In this document: positions 32,973 through 41,742 of the stretch, piece by piece | How positions within the stretch are numbered: the stretch's first letter is position 1 | Layout of the letters: each line of letters begins with the position of its first letter | Source: Lachnospiraceae bacterium | GTDB taxonomy: Bacteria; Bacillota; Clostridia; Lachnospirales; Lachnospiraceae | Length of the DNA: 43,318 nt | Assembly (NCBI GenBank): GCA_030825115.1 | Contig: JAPJQL010000029.1 | Span: forward strand, 2,362-45,679 | Direction of reading: 5' to 3' | Made by a program: the position numbers and the translations under genes | The notes under the pieces: generated by a model | What the model saw: the letters and a program-made list of their open reading frames with translations, nothing else | Databases searched by the model: none | What the model was told of the DNA's origin: nothing

Positions 32973-34106
32973 TTGGAGAGCGTAAAGAAATATGCCAGAG
33001 TGATATTGAATATTGTGGTCCCGCTTGCGGGAATCGGCCTGGTCTTGTTGTTAGGCCCGAAGCTGCTGCGGTTTTTTATGCCGTTTGTCATTGGCTGGGT
33101 GATTGCGATGATTGCCAATCCCCTGGTGCGGTTTCTGGATAAAAAACTGAAGATCGTCAGAAAGCACAGTTCCGTCATGATCGTTGTATTGGTGCTTGCA
33201 GCAGTGATCCTGCTTGGGTATTTTCTGATATCCCGGCTGGTGATCCAGGCAATCTCGCTGGCGAAGGATCTGCCGGAACTCTATGATATGGCAGCGGTGG
33301 AGATCCAGGGCGTATTTGCAAGGTTTGACGATATCTTCCGTATGCTGCCCATGAGCGTCCAGCAGAGCTGGCATGAGCTTACCGGCAATATCGGGGCATA
33401 CCTGAGTCTTCTGGTACAGAAGATCGCGTCTCCCACCGTGGAGGTTGCGGGGAATGTGGCGAAGGGAATTCCGAATGCCCTGGTCAATACCGTGGTCACA
33501 ATCTTGTCTTCCTACTTTTTTATTGTGGAGCGGGACAAAATCATCGAATTCTGGAAACGGTATCTGCCGGAGGGCGGAAACCGGTATTACAATTATTTAA
33601 AGGGCGATGTGAAACGCCTGATCGGCGGGTATTTTCTGGCCCAGTTCAAGATCATGTTCGTGGTGGCCGCTATCCTGATCGCCGGCTTTTTTGTGCTGGG
33701 AGTGCGATATGCCTTCCTGCTGGGGATTCTGATTGCCATGCTGGATTTCCTGCCTGTATTTGGAACCGGTACGGTGCTGATTCCCTGGGCGCTTGTGAAG
33801 CTGTTTTCGGCAGATTATCCGCTTGCCATCGGGCTGGCGCTGTTGTACGTGCTGTCTCAGGTGACCCGGCAGGTGATACAGCCTAAGATTGTAGGAGATT
33901 CGATGGGGCTGCCTCCTCTGATGACGCTGCTGTTTTTGTACCTCGGATTTAAGCTGAGTGGAATCGGCGGCATGATTCTGGCAGTGCCGTTTGGAATCAT
34001 TGTGATGAACCTGTATCAGTACGGCGCCTTTGATTCCCTGATTGAAAACATGAAGATTCTGGTGAACGATGTGAGCCGGTTCCGAAAGGAGAAGCCGGAA
34101 GAATAA
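32973..34106 (+). CDS. ytvI: YtvI/AI-2E-family permease-like membrane protein
   Basis: 377 residues with about eight membrane helices in the AI-2E transporter (PerM) pattern: two N-terminal helices, a helix and a soluble loop (DLPELYDMAAVEIQ), then a C-terminal block with LGILIAMLDFLPVFGTGTVL and GLPPLMTLLFLYLGFKLSG. In sporulating Firmicutes this type is called YtvI; transport has not been shown for most members. The start is TTG 32973 with GGTGG upstream. It ends in a bidirectional terminator. Confidence 0.85.
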   Translation: MESVKKYARVILNIVVPLAGIGLVLLLGPKLLRFFMPFVIGWVIAMIANPLVRFLDKKLKIVRKHSSVMIVVLVLAAVILLGYFLISRLVIQAISLAKDLPELYDMAAVEIQGVFARFDDIFRMLPMSVQQSWHELTGNIGAYLSLLVQKIASPTVEVAGNVAKGIPNALVNTVVTILSSYFFIVERDKIIEFWKRYLPEGGNRYYNYLKGDVKRLIGGYFLAQFKIMFVVAAILIAGFFVLGVRYAFLLGILIAMLDFLPVFGTGTVLIPWALVKLFSADYPLAIGLALLYVLSQVTRQVIQPKIVGDSMGLPPLMTLLFLYLGFKLSGIGGMILAVPFGIIVMNLYQYGAFDSLIENMKILVNDVSRFRKEKPEE

Positions 34107-34116
34107 AAAAGAATAA

Positions 34117-34186
34117 AAAGCCACGATGGAAACCTGGAAACGAATCCGTAAGGATTGGCGGCAGGAGTTTCGTCGTGGCTTTTTTA
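34117..34186 (+). terminator. Bidirectional terminator
   Basis: Stem AAAGCCACGA / TCGTGGCTTT with A-rich flank on the left and TTTTTT on the right. A long loop of about 50 nt contains further weak pairing. It serves the YtvI-like gene and the convergent DUF4349 gene. Confidence 0.75.
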
Positions 34187-34197
34187 CTGGTTAAATG

Positions 34198-35229
34198 TCA
34201 GCGGTCTTCTCTGGTCTGCTGGTCCTGATGCGCTGTGTCTTCTGAATCATCTGGCCTCGCAGAAGCCTTTTTGTTCCAGAATCTCTTTCGGTCTTGCTGT
34301 TTTTTTCCTGGTCTTTTCTTTAAGTATCGTCTGTTTGCAAAACGGATAAGCAAATATGCGATGGCAGCGATCGCGGCAAGCAGGATGAGAACAGGAAGAC
34401 TGGATACCAGCCATACAAAGAAGTCTACTATTCCGCTCGTGACATTGCTCAAGTTGCGGTCAAAGCCTTTCTGGATTCGTTCTATAACCGAATCAGGAGT
34501 GGTCGGGGTGAAGACTTTTACTTCGGAGATGTTCATATATACGGTGCTGTAATCCACCTGATTGTCAAAAGTACGCAGTTGGGACTCAAAAGCCTCCAGC
34601 TGATAGCGGATTTCTGAGAGCCGGGATACCAGGGCGATGACGGCTTCCAGCGTGTCAGCTTTTTCAAGCAATGCCCAGAGCCGTTCCTGTTCGATCGTCA
34701 GGGATTTTTTACGGCTTTCGATGTCAGAGTACTGCAAGGTGACATCCTGGGTTGTCTCTGACTTGTTTGTAATATTTCCCTGTTCCTCCACCTGGGTGAT
34801 AAAGCTGTCTAACCGGTTGGACGGAATCCGGGCGGTCAGATATGCATGGCGGCTGTCGTTGTAGTAAGACATGCTGTTGCCGCTGATATCCGACTGCTCC
34901 ATATAGCCGCCGAAGCCGGTGACTGCTTCTGCCAGGCTGGAGATCAGGGTATCAAAGCTGGTAGTTTCCACGTTCAGATTGATATTGCGGATTAGTTTGC
35001 GGCCGGCGGTCACCGGCTGTACCGTGCTGGACGAGTTAAGCCCGGAATCGCTTTCTGATTTTGAAGCGCCTGCCATCGGCGCTGCGGCAGCCGTCTCCGC
35101 CACTGATACTGCGGCAGCGTTCTCTGTCACCAGGCTGTTGGCAGCTTTGCTGCCGCCGCATCCCGTGAGCTGGACAACTGCGAAGGTCAGCAGGATGCAG
35201 GCCAGTACGTTCCTGAATCGTTTCTTCAT
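34198..35229 (-). CDS. DUF4349 lipoprotein
   Basis: 343 residues. It has a lipoprotein signal peptide (MKKRFRNVLACILLTFAVVQ then LTGC as lipobox). An Ala/Ser-rich linker (about 30-80) leads to the DUF4349 domain: RNINLNVETTSFD, TARIPSNRLDSFI, a coiled coil (KKSLTIEQERLWALLEKADT) and YSTVYMNISEV. A C-terminal membrane helix (LPVLILLAAIAAIAYLLIRF) and a strongly charged tail follow. It is anchored at the membrane at both ends; the family function is unknown. The start is ATG 35229 with GGAGGT; upstream in-frame starts lack a site. Confidence 0.88.
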   Translation of the reverse strand: MKKRFRNVLACILLTFAVVQLTGCGGSKAANSLVTENAAAVSVAETAAAAPMAGASKSESDSGLNSSSTVQPVTAGRKLIRNINLNVETTSFDTLISSLAEAVTGFGGYMEQSDISGNSMSYYNDSRHAYLTARIPSNRLDSFITQVEEQGNITNKSETTQDVTLQYSDIESRKKSLTIEQERLWALLEKADTLEAVIALVSRLSEIRYQLEAFESQLRTFDNQVDYSTVYMNISEVKVFTPTTPDSVIERIQKGFDRNLSNVTSGIVDFFVWLVSSLPVLILLAAIAAIAYLLIRFANRRYLKKRPGKKQQDRKRFWNKKASARPDDSEDTAHQDQQTREDR

Positions 35230-35293
35230 AATGATACCTCCCCGTATCGGGACACTGCCGGACCGGCAATGCCAAAATGATGTTTCTGTATTC

Positions 35294-35322
35294 AGTTTAT
35301 CATGGGAAGCAGCAGGGGACAA
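35294..35322 (-). promoter_or_regulatory. Promoter of the DUF4349 gene
   Basis: On the minus strand: TTGTCC, 17-bp spacer, TAAACT preceded by TGA. A palindrome TGCCGG-A-CCGGCA (35256-35268) lies in the leader and could be an operator or a leader hairpin. Confidence 0.6.
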
Positions 35323-35514
35323 TGGATATAAGGAAAGCGTAAGGAACGTAAGCATTTTTTAATATCATCTTTTCCCTGTCAGTTTGTGTAAAAATTTTTT
35401 TCAAATCTTCTATCTGTTCATTTTTAATTTTTCCAGTTATGATATCACATGTAAAGAACAACAAACAATGAAGTACCAAAGCGCTGGGGAATCATTTATT
35501 TGGAGGGTTTTAAT

Positions 35515-35967
35515 ATGAGTCAGTTATTAAGTGAGAACTGCATCGTGTTCGATATCGATGCAAAGGAGAAAAAAGATGTCCTGATGACTCTGGTGACGGA
35601 GCTGCACAAGGCAGGCCGGATTACCGACATTGAAAAGTTTTATGAGGATGTGCTGGCGAGGGAGGCCATCGCGCCGACGTTTGTAGGATTTGACATGGGG
35701 CTTCCCCACGGCAAGACAGACAATGTGCTGGAAGCATCCGTCTGCTTCGGAAGGACCGCAAATCCGGTCGTATGGAATGAGGAGTCGGGCGAGGTTGCAG
35801 ATCTGGTGATCTTGATCGCAGTCCCTGTCCTGGAGGCCGGAGACACCCACATGAAGATTCTGGCAAACCTGTCCAGAAAGCTGATGCATGAGGAGTTCAG
35901 AGATGCGCTTCGCACCAGCACCAAAGACGAGGTTTATAAAATTTTAACGGAAGTATTGGAGGGGTAA
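35515..35967 (+). CDS. PTS fructose-type EIIA component
   Basis: 150 residues. Single-domain fructose/mannitol-type EIIA with the phospho-acceptor His65 in GFDMGLPHGKTDN. It takes phosphate from HPr and hands it to EIIB. The ATG at 35515 follows GGAGGG. It is first in the IIA-IIC-IIB-regulator run and ends 4 bp before EIIC. The sugar is probably fructose or a fructose-like compound by family; this is not proven. About 145 bp of AT-rich DNA lies upstream, with TATGAT (35438-35443) as the only reasonable -10. Confidence 0.92.
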   Translation: MSQLLSENCIVFDIDAKEKKDVLMTLVTELHKAGRITDIEKFYEDVLAREAIAPTFVGFDMGLPHGKTDNVLEASVCFGRTANPVVWNEESGEVADLVILIAVPVLEAGDTHMKILANLSRKLMHEEFRDALRTSTKDEVYKILTEVLEG

Positions 35968-35971
35968 GAAA

Positions 35972-37039
35972 ATGAAAGAGCAGCTGAAGACATTAAAGAA
36001 ACATATTTTGACGGGAACATCCCATATGATTCCGTTCATCGTAGCAGGCGGTATCCTGTTTTCCCTTGCGGTTATGCTGAATCCGGCAGGCGCGGCAACG
36101 CCTACGGAGGGCTGGCTTGCGGGATTGGCACAGATCGGTCTTGCAGGACTGACCCTGTTCGTGCCAGTGCTTGGCGGTTACATCGCTTACTCTATCGCAG
36201 ATAAGCCTGGTCTGGCTCCCGGTATGCTTGGCGCTTACCTGGCAAACTCCATGGGCGCAGGTTTCCTGGGCGGTATGGCAGCCGGTTTGATCGCAGGTGT
36301 GGTTGTGAAGCAGTTAAAGAAGATCAAGCTGCCGATCGCGCTGAAGACGCTGGGTTCCATCTTCATCTACCCGTTAGTAGGTACTCTGATCACCGGCGGT
36401 ATCATCGTATGGGGAATCGGCGCTCCGATCGCAGTTATCATGCAGTCTTTGACTTCCTGGCTGTCCAGCCTCGGAGATGTTGGTAAAGTGCCGTTAGCAT
36501 CGATCCTGGGAGCTATGACCGCGTTTGATATGGGCGGCCCGATCAACAAGGTAGCGACATTATTTGCACAGACTCAGGTTGATACCCTGCCATACCTGAT
36601 GGGCGGCGTTGGCGTAGCAATCTGTACTCCTCCGATCGGTATGGGTATCGCAACGTTACTGGCTCCGAAGAAATACAATCCGGAAGAGAAAGAAGCCGGA
36701 AAAGCAGCAATCCTGATGGGCTGTGTGGGAATTACCGAAGGTGCGATTCCGTTTGCAGCCAATGACCCGCTGCGTGTCATCCCGTCCCTGATCGTAGGTG
36801 CGGTAGTTGGAAATATCATCCCGTTTTTGACCGGCGTTTTGAACCATGCACCGTGGGGCGGATTGATCGTACTTCCGGTTGTAGAGGGCAGAATCTGGTA
36901 TCTGATTTCTGTAATTGTTGGTGGTCTTGTGACTGCAATTATGGTAAACTTATTAAAGAAGGACTATGTGGATGTGACGGCTGGGGACAGCGTTTTGGCA
37001 GAGGATGACCTGGACGAGATCACATTTGACGAGCTGTAA
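35972..37039 (+). CDS. PTS fructose-type EIIC membrane component
   Basis: 355 residues with about ten membrane helices, the separate EIIC of the fructose class (HILTGTSHMIPFIVAGGILF at the N-terminus; ITEGAIPFAANDPLRVIPS with the conserved Glu-Gly region of the sugar site). It forms the sugar channel and releases phosphorylated sugar inside. It is often fused to EIIB, or to EIIA and EIIB, but here it stands alone between IIA and IIB genes. The C-terminal acidic tail (AEDDLDEITFDEL) is short. Confidence 0.93.
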   Translation: MKEQLKTLKKHILTGTSHMIPFIVAGGILFSLAVMLNPAGAATPTEGWLAGLAQIGLAGLTLFVPVLGGYIAYSIADKPGLAPGMLGAYLANSMGAGFLGGMAAGLIAGVVVKQLKKIKLPIALKTLGSIFIYPLVGTLITGGIIVWGIGAPIAVIMQSLTSWLSSLGDVGKVPLASILGAMTAFDMGGPINKVATLFAQTQVDTLPYLMGGVGVAICTPPIGMGIATLLAPKKYNPEEKEAGKAAILMGCVGITEGAIPFAANDPLRVIPSLIVGAVVGNIIPFLTGVLNHAPWGGLIVLPVVEGRIWYLISVIVGGLVTAIMVNLLKKDYVDVTAGDSVLAEDDLDEITFDEL

Positions 37040-37101
37040 AAACTTGTCATAAGCAGAATGAAGCAGAACGAAAATAAAAATTTATATGAGGAGGAATCAA
37101 C

Positions 37102-37410
37102 ATGAAGGTAGTTGGCATTACATCATGCCCATCGGGCGTAGCACACACGTATATGGCGGCAGAGGCATTGAAGCTGTCCGGCCAGAAGCTTGGGATTGAG
37201 GTGCTGATCGAGACGCAGGGCGGCGCAGGCGTGGAGAATGAGCTGAAGCAGAAGGATATCGACGAGGCAGCCTGCGTGGTATTGGTAAACGATGTGGCAC
37301 TGTCCGGTCTGGACCGTTTTAAAGGGAAAAAGGTCATCAAGATGGGCGTGTCCGATCTGATCAAGAAATCTGACGCGGTGATGAAAAAAATCCAGGATAC
37401 ATTTCAGTAA
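37102..37410 (+). CDS. PTS fructose-type EIIB component
   Basis: 102 residues. The phospho-cysteine is Cys9 in GITSCPSGVAHTYMAAEAL, the fructose EIIB signature. It accepts phosphate from EIIA and passes it to the sugar bound at EIIC. The ATG follows GAGGAGG. It is the third separate component of the transporter; a stem-loop and the regulator gene follow. Confidence 0.94.
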   Translation: MKVVGITSCPSGVAHTYMAAEALKLSGQKLGIEVLIETQGGAGVENELKQKDIDEAACVVLVNDVALSGLDRFKGKKVIKMGVSDLIKKSDAVMKKIQDTFQ

Positions 37411-37458
37411 GCAAGTATAAAAAGGTTTTAGGGGAGTATTCATTCAATACATAAAGAT

Positions 37459-37490
37459 GGAAAGGGGAGACGGGGAGCTCTCCTCTTTCC
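37459..37490 (+). promoter_or_regulatory. Stem-loop directly before the PTS regulator gene
   Basis: A 12-bp stem GGAAAGGGGAGA / TCTCCTCTTTCC (one G-U pair) around CGGGGAGC, ending 13 bp before the ATG, with no T tract after it. It could shield or stabilise the regulator's ribosome site (GTGGGGGAAG), or act as a processing point. Confidence 0.5.
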
Positions 37491-37503
37491 GTGGGGGAAG
37501 AAT

Positions 37504-39540
37504 ATGTTTAGTGGAAGAATGCTTCGGATACTCCGGTATCTGAAGGTGCATCAGAAGTCAACCTACAAGGATGCGGCAAAGGAGCTGGAGATATCGGAGC
37601 GGAGCATCCGGTATGATGTGGACAGGATCAATGATATCCTGTCCTTAGAGCGTTTGCCGGTGATTGAAAAGCTTCCGAAAGGAGTGCTGGTATATCCTGA
37701 GAACCTGGACTTAAAGGGGCTGGAGGATGAGACGGAGATGGTTTATACCAGCCAGGAACGGATGTCGGTCCTGCTCCTGATCCTGGTGCTCAGAAACCAG
37801 GAACTGAAGATTGGAAAGCTCAGCGAGCGGCTCAATGTGTCACGGTCGACGATCAAGCATGATATGGATATGCTGAACGAAGAACTGGCAAAGGAAGGAC
37901 TGGGGATCGGCTATACGGATCATTTTTATCTTGTCGGACCGCGGAGCAGGCGGATCACGCTGCTGAATCAGGAGTTTAAAAAGTATATCAATTACCTGAT
38001 CAATCCGTCCACAAACTACAATTCTTATGAATTTTACTGTATCCATATCATCCATCTGGCATTTGAAGGGATTTCAATCCCCAATGTAGTTCTTGCGGTA
38101 AATGCTCTTTTGGAGGATTTGAACTGTACGCTGACCAGCAACTCCTATTCCTGGTATATGTCCAATATTATGGCGCTGATCTGGTTTATCATCCATGAGA
38201 AGGATTATCCTCTGGACCTGAATGTGGTGCCGGAGTATGACCGGGAAAAATATGACCGTTTTTCCAGACGACTTTCAGAGATTTTGGGGATGCCGGTATC
38301 GGAAGATTATATCCGCCAGATGGCAAAGCTTTTTGACTATACCAATAAGTTTGCCGGGCTTCACGATGACGTGGACCTGGTTCACGCAGAGACGGTGACA
38401 TTTACGCTGATATCCGTCATGTCTCAGAAAATGGAGCTGCCTTTTGACAAAGACAGGACGCTGGTGGAAGGGCTGCTAAACCACATGATTCCGCTGATCC
38501 AGAGGATACAAAACCATGTGGAGATCAAAGACAACACGATGGGGCTCTTAGGCGAGGAGGAGCGAAAGCTATACGGGCTGGTGGCGCTGGTGTGCCAGGA
38601 TATCGATACGCTGAAGGAACTCACCAACGAGGATGAGCTGGTTTACCTCACAATCTGCTTTATGGCGAGCATCCGAAGGATGAAGCAGGCTCCCTACAAG
38701 CGGGTGCTTCTGGTATGTGGACACGGATATGGGACGACCACCATGCTCAAGGAGTCGCTGCTGAGCGAATACCAGATTCATATCATAGACACGATCCCTC
38801 TCTATAAAATATCCACCTACCCGGACTGGACGGTGATTGACTATGTATTTTCCACGATCCGCCTCAATGTGAAGCTTCCAAAGCCCTGCATCCTGGTCAA
38901 TCCAATCCTTCAGGCGGAGGACCGGGCAGAGATTGAGAAGCTGGATATCCCGCGAAAGACGATCCTGTCAAGCTATTATGCGATTGAAGAAAAGCTGGGC
39001 TTTCTGGATGAGAAGACCAGGGAGCGGGTGATGGAGGTCATCGAGCGGGAACTGGGATACCGCACGGTGAAGCCACAGCACAATCCAAAAAGCTTTTCCA
39101 GTTTCCTGAAATTTGACTGTATCCGCCGTGTGGACCTAAACCTGGAATGGCGGCAGGCGGTGAGAGAGAGCGCGAGGCTTTTGGAAAACCGCAGTTTCAT
39201 CCAGCCATGCTATGTGGACAACATGATACGTTTTATTGAGGAACAGGGTTTTTATGCGGTTTCAGACGGTTCTTTCGCCCTGCTCCACGGCAAAGGAACA
39301 GAGGGGATTGAAAAGACCAGTTTAAGCCTTCTTGTGAACCGGCAGCCGGTTCATTTTGGGGAGAAACAGGTAAAAGTGATCTTCTGCCTGGCGAGCCGGG
39401 ATACCAAGGAGCATATTCCGGCGGTGGTGACGCTGATGCGGATGGTGAAGGCGACACCGCTCATCAAGGAGCTGGAAGCGTGCAGGACCGAGGAGGAAAT
39501 CTACCAGACTATATTAAACTGTGAATTCGAAGTAATTTGA
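37504..39540 (+). CDS. PRD-containing PTS transcription regulator (MtlR/LevR-like, BglG superfamily)
   Basis: 678 residues. Order: two N-terminal helix-turn-helix parts (about 6-45, TYKDAAKELEISERSIRYDV; about 85-135, GKLSERLNVSRSTIKHDMDML); two PRD modules (PRD1 about 175-290; PRD2 about 310-395, with the classic LLNHMIPLIQRI, His327); an EIIB-like domain with Cys405 in VLLVCGHGYGTTTM; and a C-terminal EIIA-like domain with His in FALLHGKG. PTS proteins phosphorylate these sites, so the regulator senses sugar flux through the adjacent transporter. The HTH parts suggest DNA binding, as in MtlR, rather than RNA antitermination. It is probably an activator of its own operon. Confidence 0.92.
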   Translation: MFSGRMLRILRYLKVHQKSTYKDAAKELEISERSIRYDVDRINDILSLERLPVIEKLPKGVLVYPENLDLKGLEDETEMVYTSQERMSVLLLILVLRNQELKIGKLSERLNVSRSTIKHDMDMLNEELAKEGLGIGYTDHFYLVGPRSRRITLLNQEFKKYINYLINPSTNYNSYEFYCIHIIHLAFEGISIPNVVLAVNALLEDLNCTLTSNSYSWYMSNIMALIWFIIHEKDYPLDLNVVPEYDREKYDRFSRRLSEILGMPVSEDYIRQMAKLFDYTNKFAGLHDDVDLVHAETVTFTLISVMSQKMELPFDKDRTLVEGLLNHMIPLIQRIQNHVEIKDNTMGLLGEEERKLYGLVALVCQDIDTLKELTNEDELVYLTICFMASIRRMKQAPYKRVLLVCGHGYGTTTMLKESLLSEYQIHIIDTIPLYKISTYPDWTVIDYVFSTIRLNVKLPKPCILVNPILQAEDRAEIEKLDIPRKTILSSYYAIEEKLGFLDEKTRERVMEVIERELGYRTVKPQHNPKSFSSFLKFDCIRRVDLNLEWRQAVRESARLLENRSFIQPCYVDNMIRFIEEQGFYAVSDGSFALLHGKGTEGIEKTSLSLLVNRQPVHFGEKQVKVIFCLASRDTKEHIPAVVTLMRMVKATPLIKELEACRTEEEIYQTILNCEFEVI

Positions 39541-39566
39541 GGGCGATAAAAACGTCAAATTGCCAC

Positions 39567-39596
39567 TTGCAAAAAAATGCGTTTTTTGTATATAAT
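39567..39596 (+). promoter_or_regulatory. guaA promoter
   Basis: TTGCAA (39567-39572), 18-bp spacer, TATAAT (39591-39596), just after the regulator's stop codon. Confidence 0.75.
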
Positions 39597-39629
39597 AATA
39601 CCATGCTATTTTATGCGAGGAGGACAAAG

Positions 39630-41171
39630 GTGGAAAGAGAAATGATTATCGTTCTGGACTTCGGCGGGCAGTACAACCAGCTGATCGCCAGAAGAGTAAG
39701 AGAGTGCAACGTCTATTGCGAGGTACATCCTTACAATATGTCTTTAGATAGTTTGAAAGCGATGGCTCCGAAGGGAATCATCTTTACGGGTGGACCGAAC
39801 AGCGTATACGGTGAGGATTCCCCGCTGTGCGATCCGGCGGTATATGAACTGGGGATCCCGATTCTCGGCATCTGCTACGGTTCCCAGCTGATCGCCCATA
39901 TGCTGGGCGGAAAGGTTTCGACTGCTCCGGTTAGCGAATATGGCAAGACCGAGGTTTCGGTGGAAGCGGGCAGTGCGGTTCTTGAGGGCGTATCTGAGAA
40001 AACCGTCTGCTGGATGAGTCATACAGATTATATCGAGACGGCTCCGGCCGGATTTTCCATTACGGCCCATACGCCGGTATGTCCGGTGGCGGCTCTGGAA
40101 TGCCCGGAGAAGGGAATCTATGCGGTCCAGTTCCACCCGGAAGTGATGCACACCCAGGAAGGGACGAAGATGCTTTCCAACTTTGTCTACAATGTCTGCC
40201 ACTGCAAGGGCGACTGGAAGATGGATTCTTTTGTGGAGACGAGCATAGCGCAGATTCGTGAGAAGGTGGGCAGCGGACGTGTGCTGTGCGCGCTTTCCGG
40301 CGGCGTAGATTCTTCTGTTGCCGCAGTCATGCTCTCCAAGGCAGTGGGCAAGCAGCTGACCTGCGTATTCGTAGACCACGGATTATTGCGGAAGAACGAG
40401 GGTGATGAGGTTGAGGCGGTATTTGGACCGGAAGGCGAATACGACCTGAATTTTATCCGCGTGAATGCCCAAGAGCGCTTCTACGAGAAGTTAAAGGGCG
40501 TAGAAGATCCGGAGACAAAGCGAAAGATCATCGGAGAAGAGTTTATCCGTGTATTTGAGGAAGAGGCGAAGAAGATTGGCGCCGTGGATTTCCTGGTACA
40601 GGGAACGATCTACCCGGATGTGATTGAGTCAGGGCTTGGCAAGTCTGCCGTGATCAAATCTCATCACAATGTGGGAGGTCTGCCGGATTACGTTGATTTC
40701 AAAGAAATCATCGAGCCGCTCAGAATGCTCTTTAAAGATGAGGTACGAAAAGCCGGGTTAGAACTTGGGATTCCGGAGTATCTGGTGTACCGCCAGCCGT
40801 TCCCGGGACCGGGTCTTGGCGTGCGGATCATCGGTGAAGTGACACCGGAAAAGGTGCGGATCGTGCAGGACGCAGATTTTATCTACCGGGAAGAGATTGC
40901 AAAGGCCGGAATCGCAGGGGAGCTTGGGCAGTATTTTGCCGCCATTACGAATATGCGGTCGGTTGGCTGCATGGGCGATGAGCGGACTTACGATTATGCG
41001 ATTGCGCTCCGCGCCGTGCTGACGTCGGACTTTATGACGGCGGAGTCGGCGGAACTTCCGTGGGAAGTTCTTGGGACTGTGACGAGACGGATTGTGAATG
41101 AGGTGAAGGGGGTTAACCGGGTGCTTTATGATTGCACTGGGAAGCCGCCGGCTACGATTGAGTTTGAATAA
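39630..41171 (+). CDS. guaA: GMP synthase (glutamine-hydrolysing)
   Basis: 513 residues. The N-terminal class I glutamine amidotransferase has nucleophile Cys82 (GICYGSQLIAHMLGG) and QFHPEVMHT. It is followed by the ATP pyrophosphatase PP-loop (CALSGGVDSSVAAV) and the C-terminal dimerisation domain. It converts XMP to GMP. The GTG at 39630 is preferred because AGGAGG (39618-39623) is well spaced for it; the ATG at 39642 is 18 bp from that site. The 3' end (TTGAGTTTGAATAA) is the type of site where genomic islands often insert; here the sequence changes character immediately after the stop codon. Confidence 0.97.
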   Translation: MEREMIIVLDFGGQYNQLIARRVRECNVYCEVHPYNMSLDSLKAMAPKGIIFTGGPNSVYGEDSPLCDPAVYELGIPILGICYGSQLIAHMLGGKVSTAPVSEYGKTEVSVEAGSAVLEGVSEKTVCWMSHTDYIETAPAGFSITAHTPVCPVAALECPEKGIYAVQFHPEVMHTQEGTKMLSNFVYNVCHCKGDWKMDSFVETSIAQIREKVGSGRVLCALSGGVDSSVAAVMLSKAVGKQLTCVFVDHGLLRKNEGDEVEAVFGPEGEYDLNFIRVNAQERFYEKLKGVEDPETKRKIIGEEFIRVFEEEAKKIGAVDFLVQGTIYPDVIESGLGKSAVIKSHHNVGGLPDYVDFKEIIEPLRMLFKDEVRKAGLELGIPEYLVYRQPFPGPGLGVRIIGEVTPEKVRIVQDADFIYREEIAKAGIAGELGQYFAAITNMRSVGCMGDERTYDYAIALRAVLTSDFMTAESAELPWEVLGTVTRRIVNEVKGVNRVLYDCTGKPPATIEFE

Positions 41172-41232
41172 TTGTTCCCATCCCACCGGCTTTAACTCAA
41201 TGTTCCGGTCGAAAATAGAATAAAGTAAAATC

Positions 41233-41280
41233 AAGCAGAAGTATTAGGACTAACAATCCCGGTACTTCTGCTTTTTGTTT
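41233..41280 (+). terminator. guaA intrinsic terminator (copy 1)
   Basis: Perfect 11-bp stem AAGCAGAAGTA / TACTTCTGCTT, 19-nt loop, then TTTGTTTT. It lies in the first unit of the tandem duplication. Confidence 0.88.
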
Positions 41281-41695
41281 TCCGTCTTTCCTTTCCACCC
41301 AATTTCTGCCATTTGCCTTCTGTTCACTCTCTGTTTTCAAAATAGAGAAAGAGCAAATCGGAAAGAAAACCTGAAAAGGAAAACACTCGAAAACAACGTA
41401 TTTACAAGGAAAATTCAAAACCAGAATCAATCTAAACAAAATTCAACCTGTTTTTGTTCCTGTTCTTTCGCTGTGACAGTCTCAAATAATGTGGCTGCAC
41501 GAAAGCCGGAAAAAGAGCAGAGAATAAGGCAGAAAAAGCAAAGCTGAAAGGCTAACAGAGATGAAAAAAGAGAAAATAAAGAAGGCTATTTTCAGTTGGA
41601 CAAGAGGGCGAATTTCGATTGCACCTCGACAAGTTGTTCCCATCCCACCGGCTCCAGCTCAATGTTCCGGTCGAAAATAGAATAAAGTAAAAACA

Positions 41696-41742
41696 AAGCA
41701 GAAGTATCAGGACTAACAATCCCGGTACTTCTGCTTTTTGTT
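41696..41742 (+). terminator. Duplicate terminator (copy 2)
   Basis: The same stem AAGCAGAAGTA / TACTTCTGCTT and T tract as at 41233, located in the second tandem unit with no gene directly before it. Confidence 0.75.
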
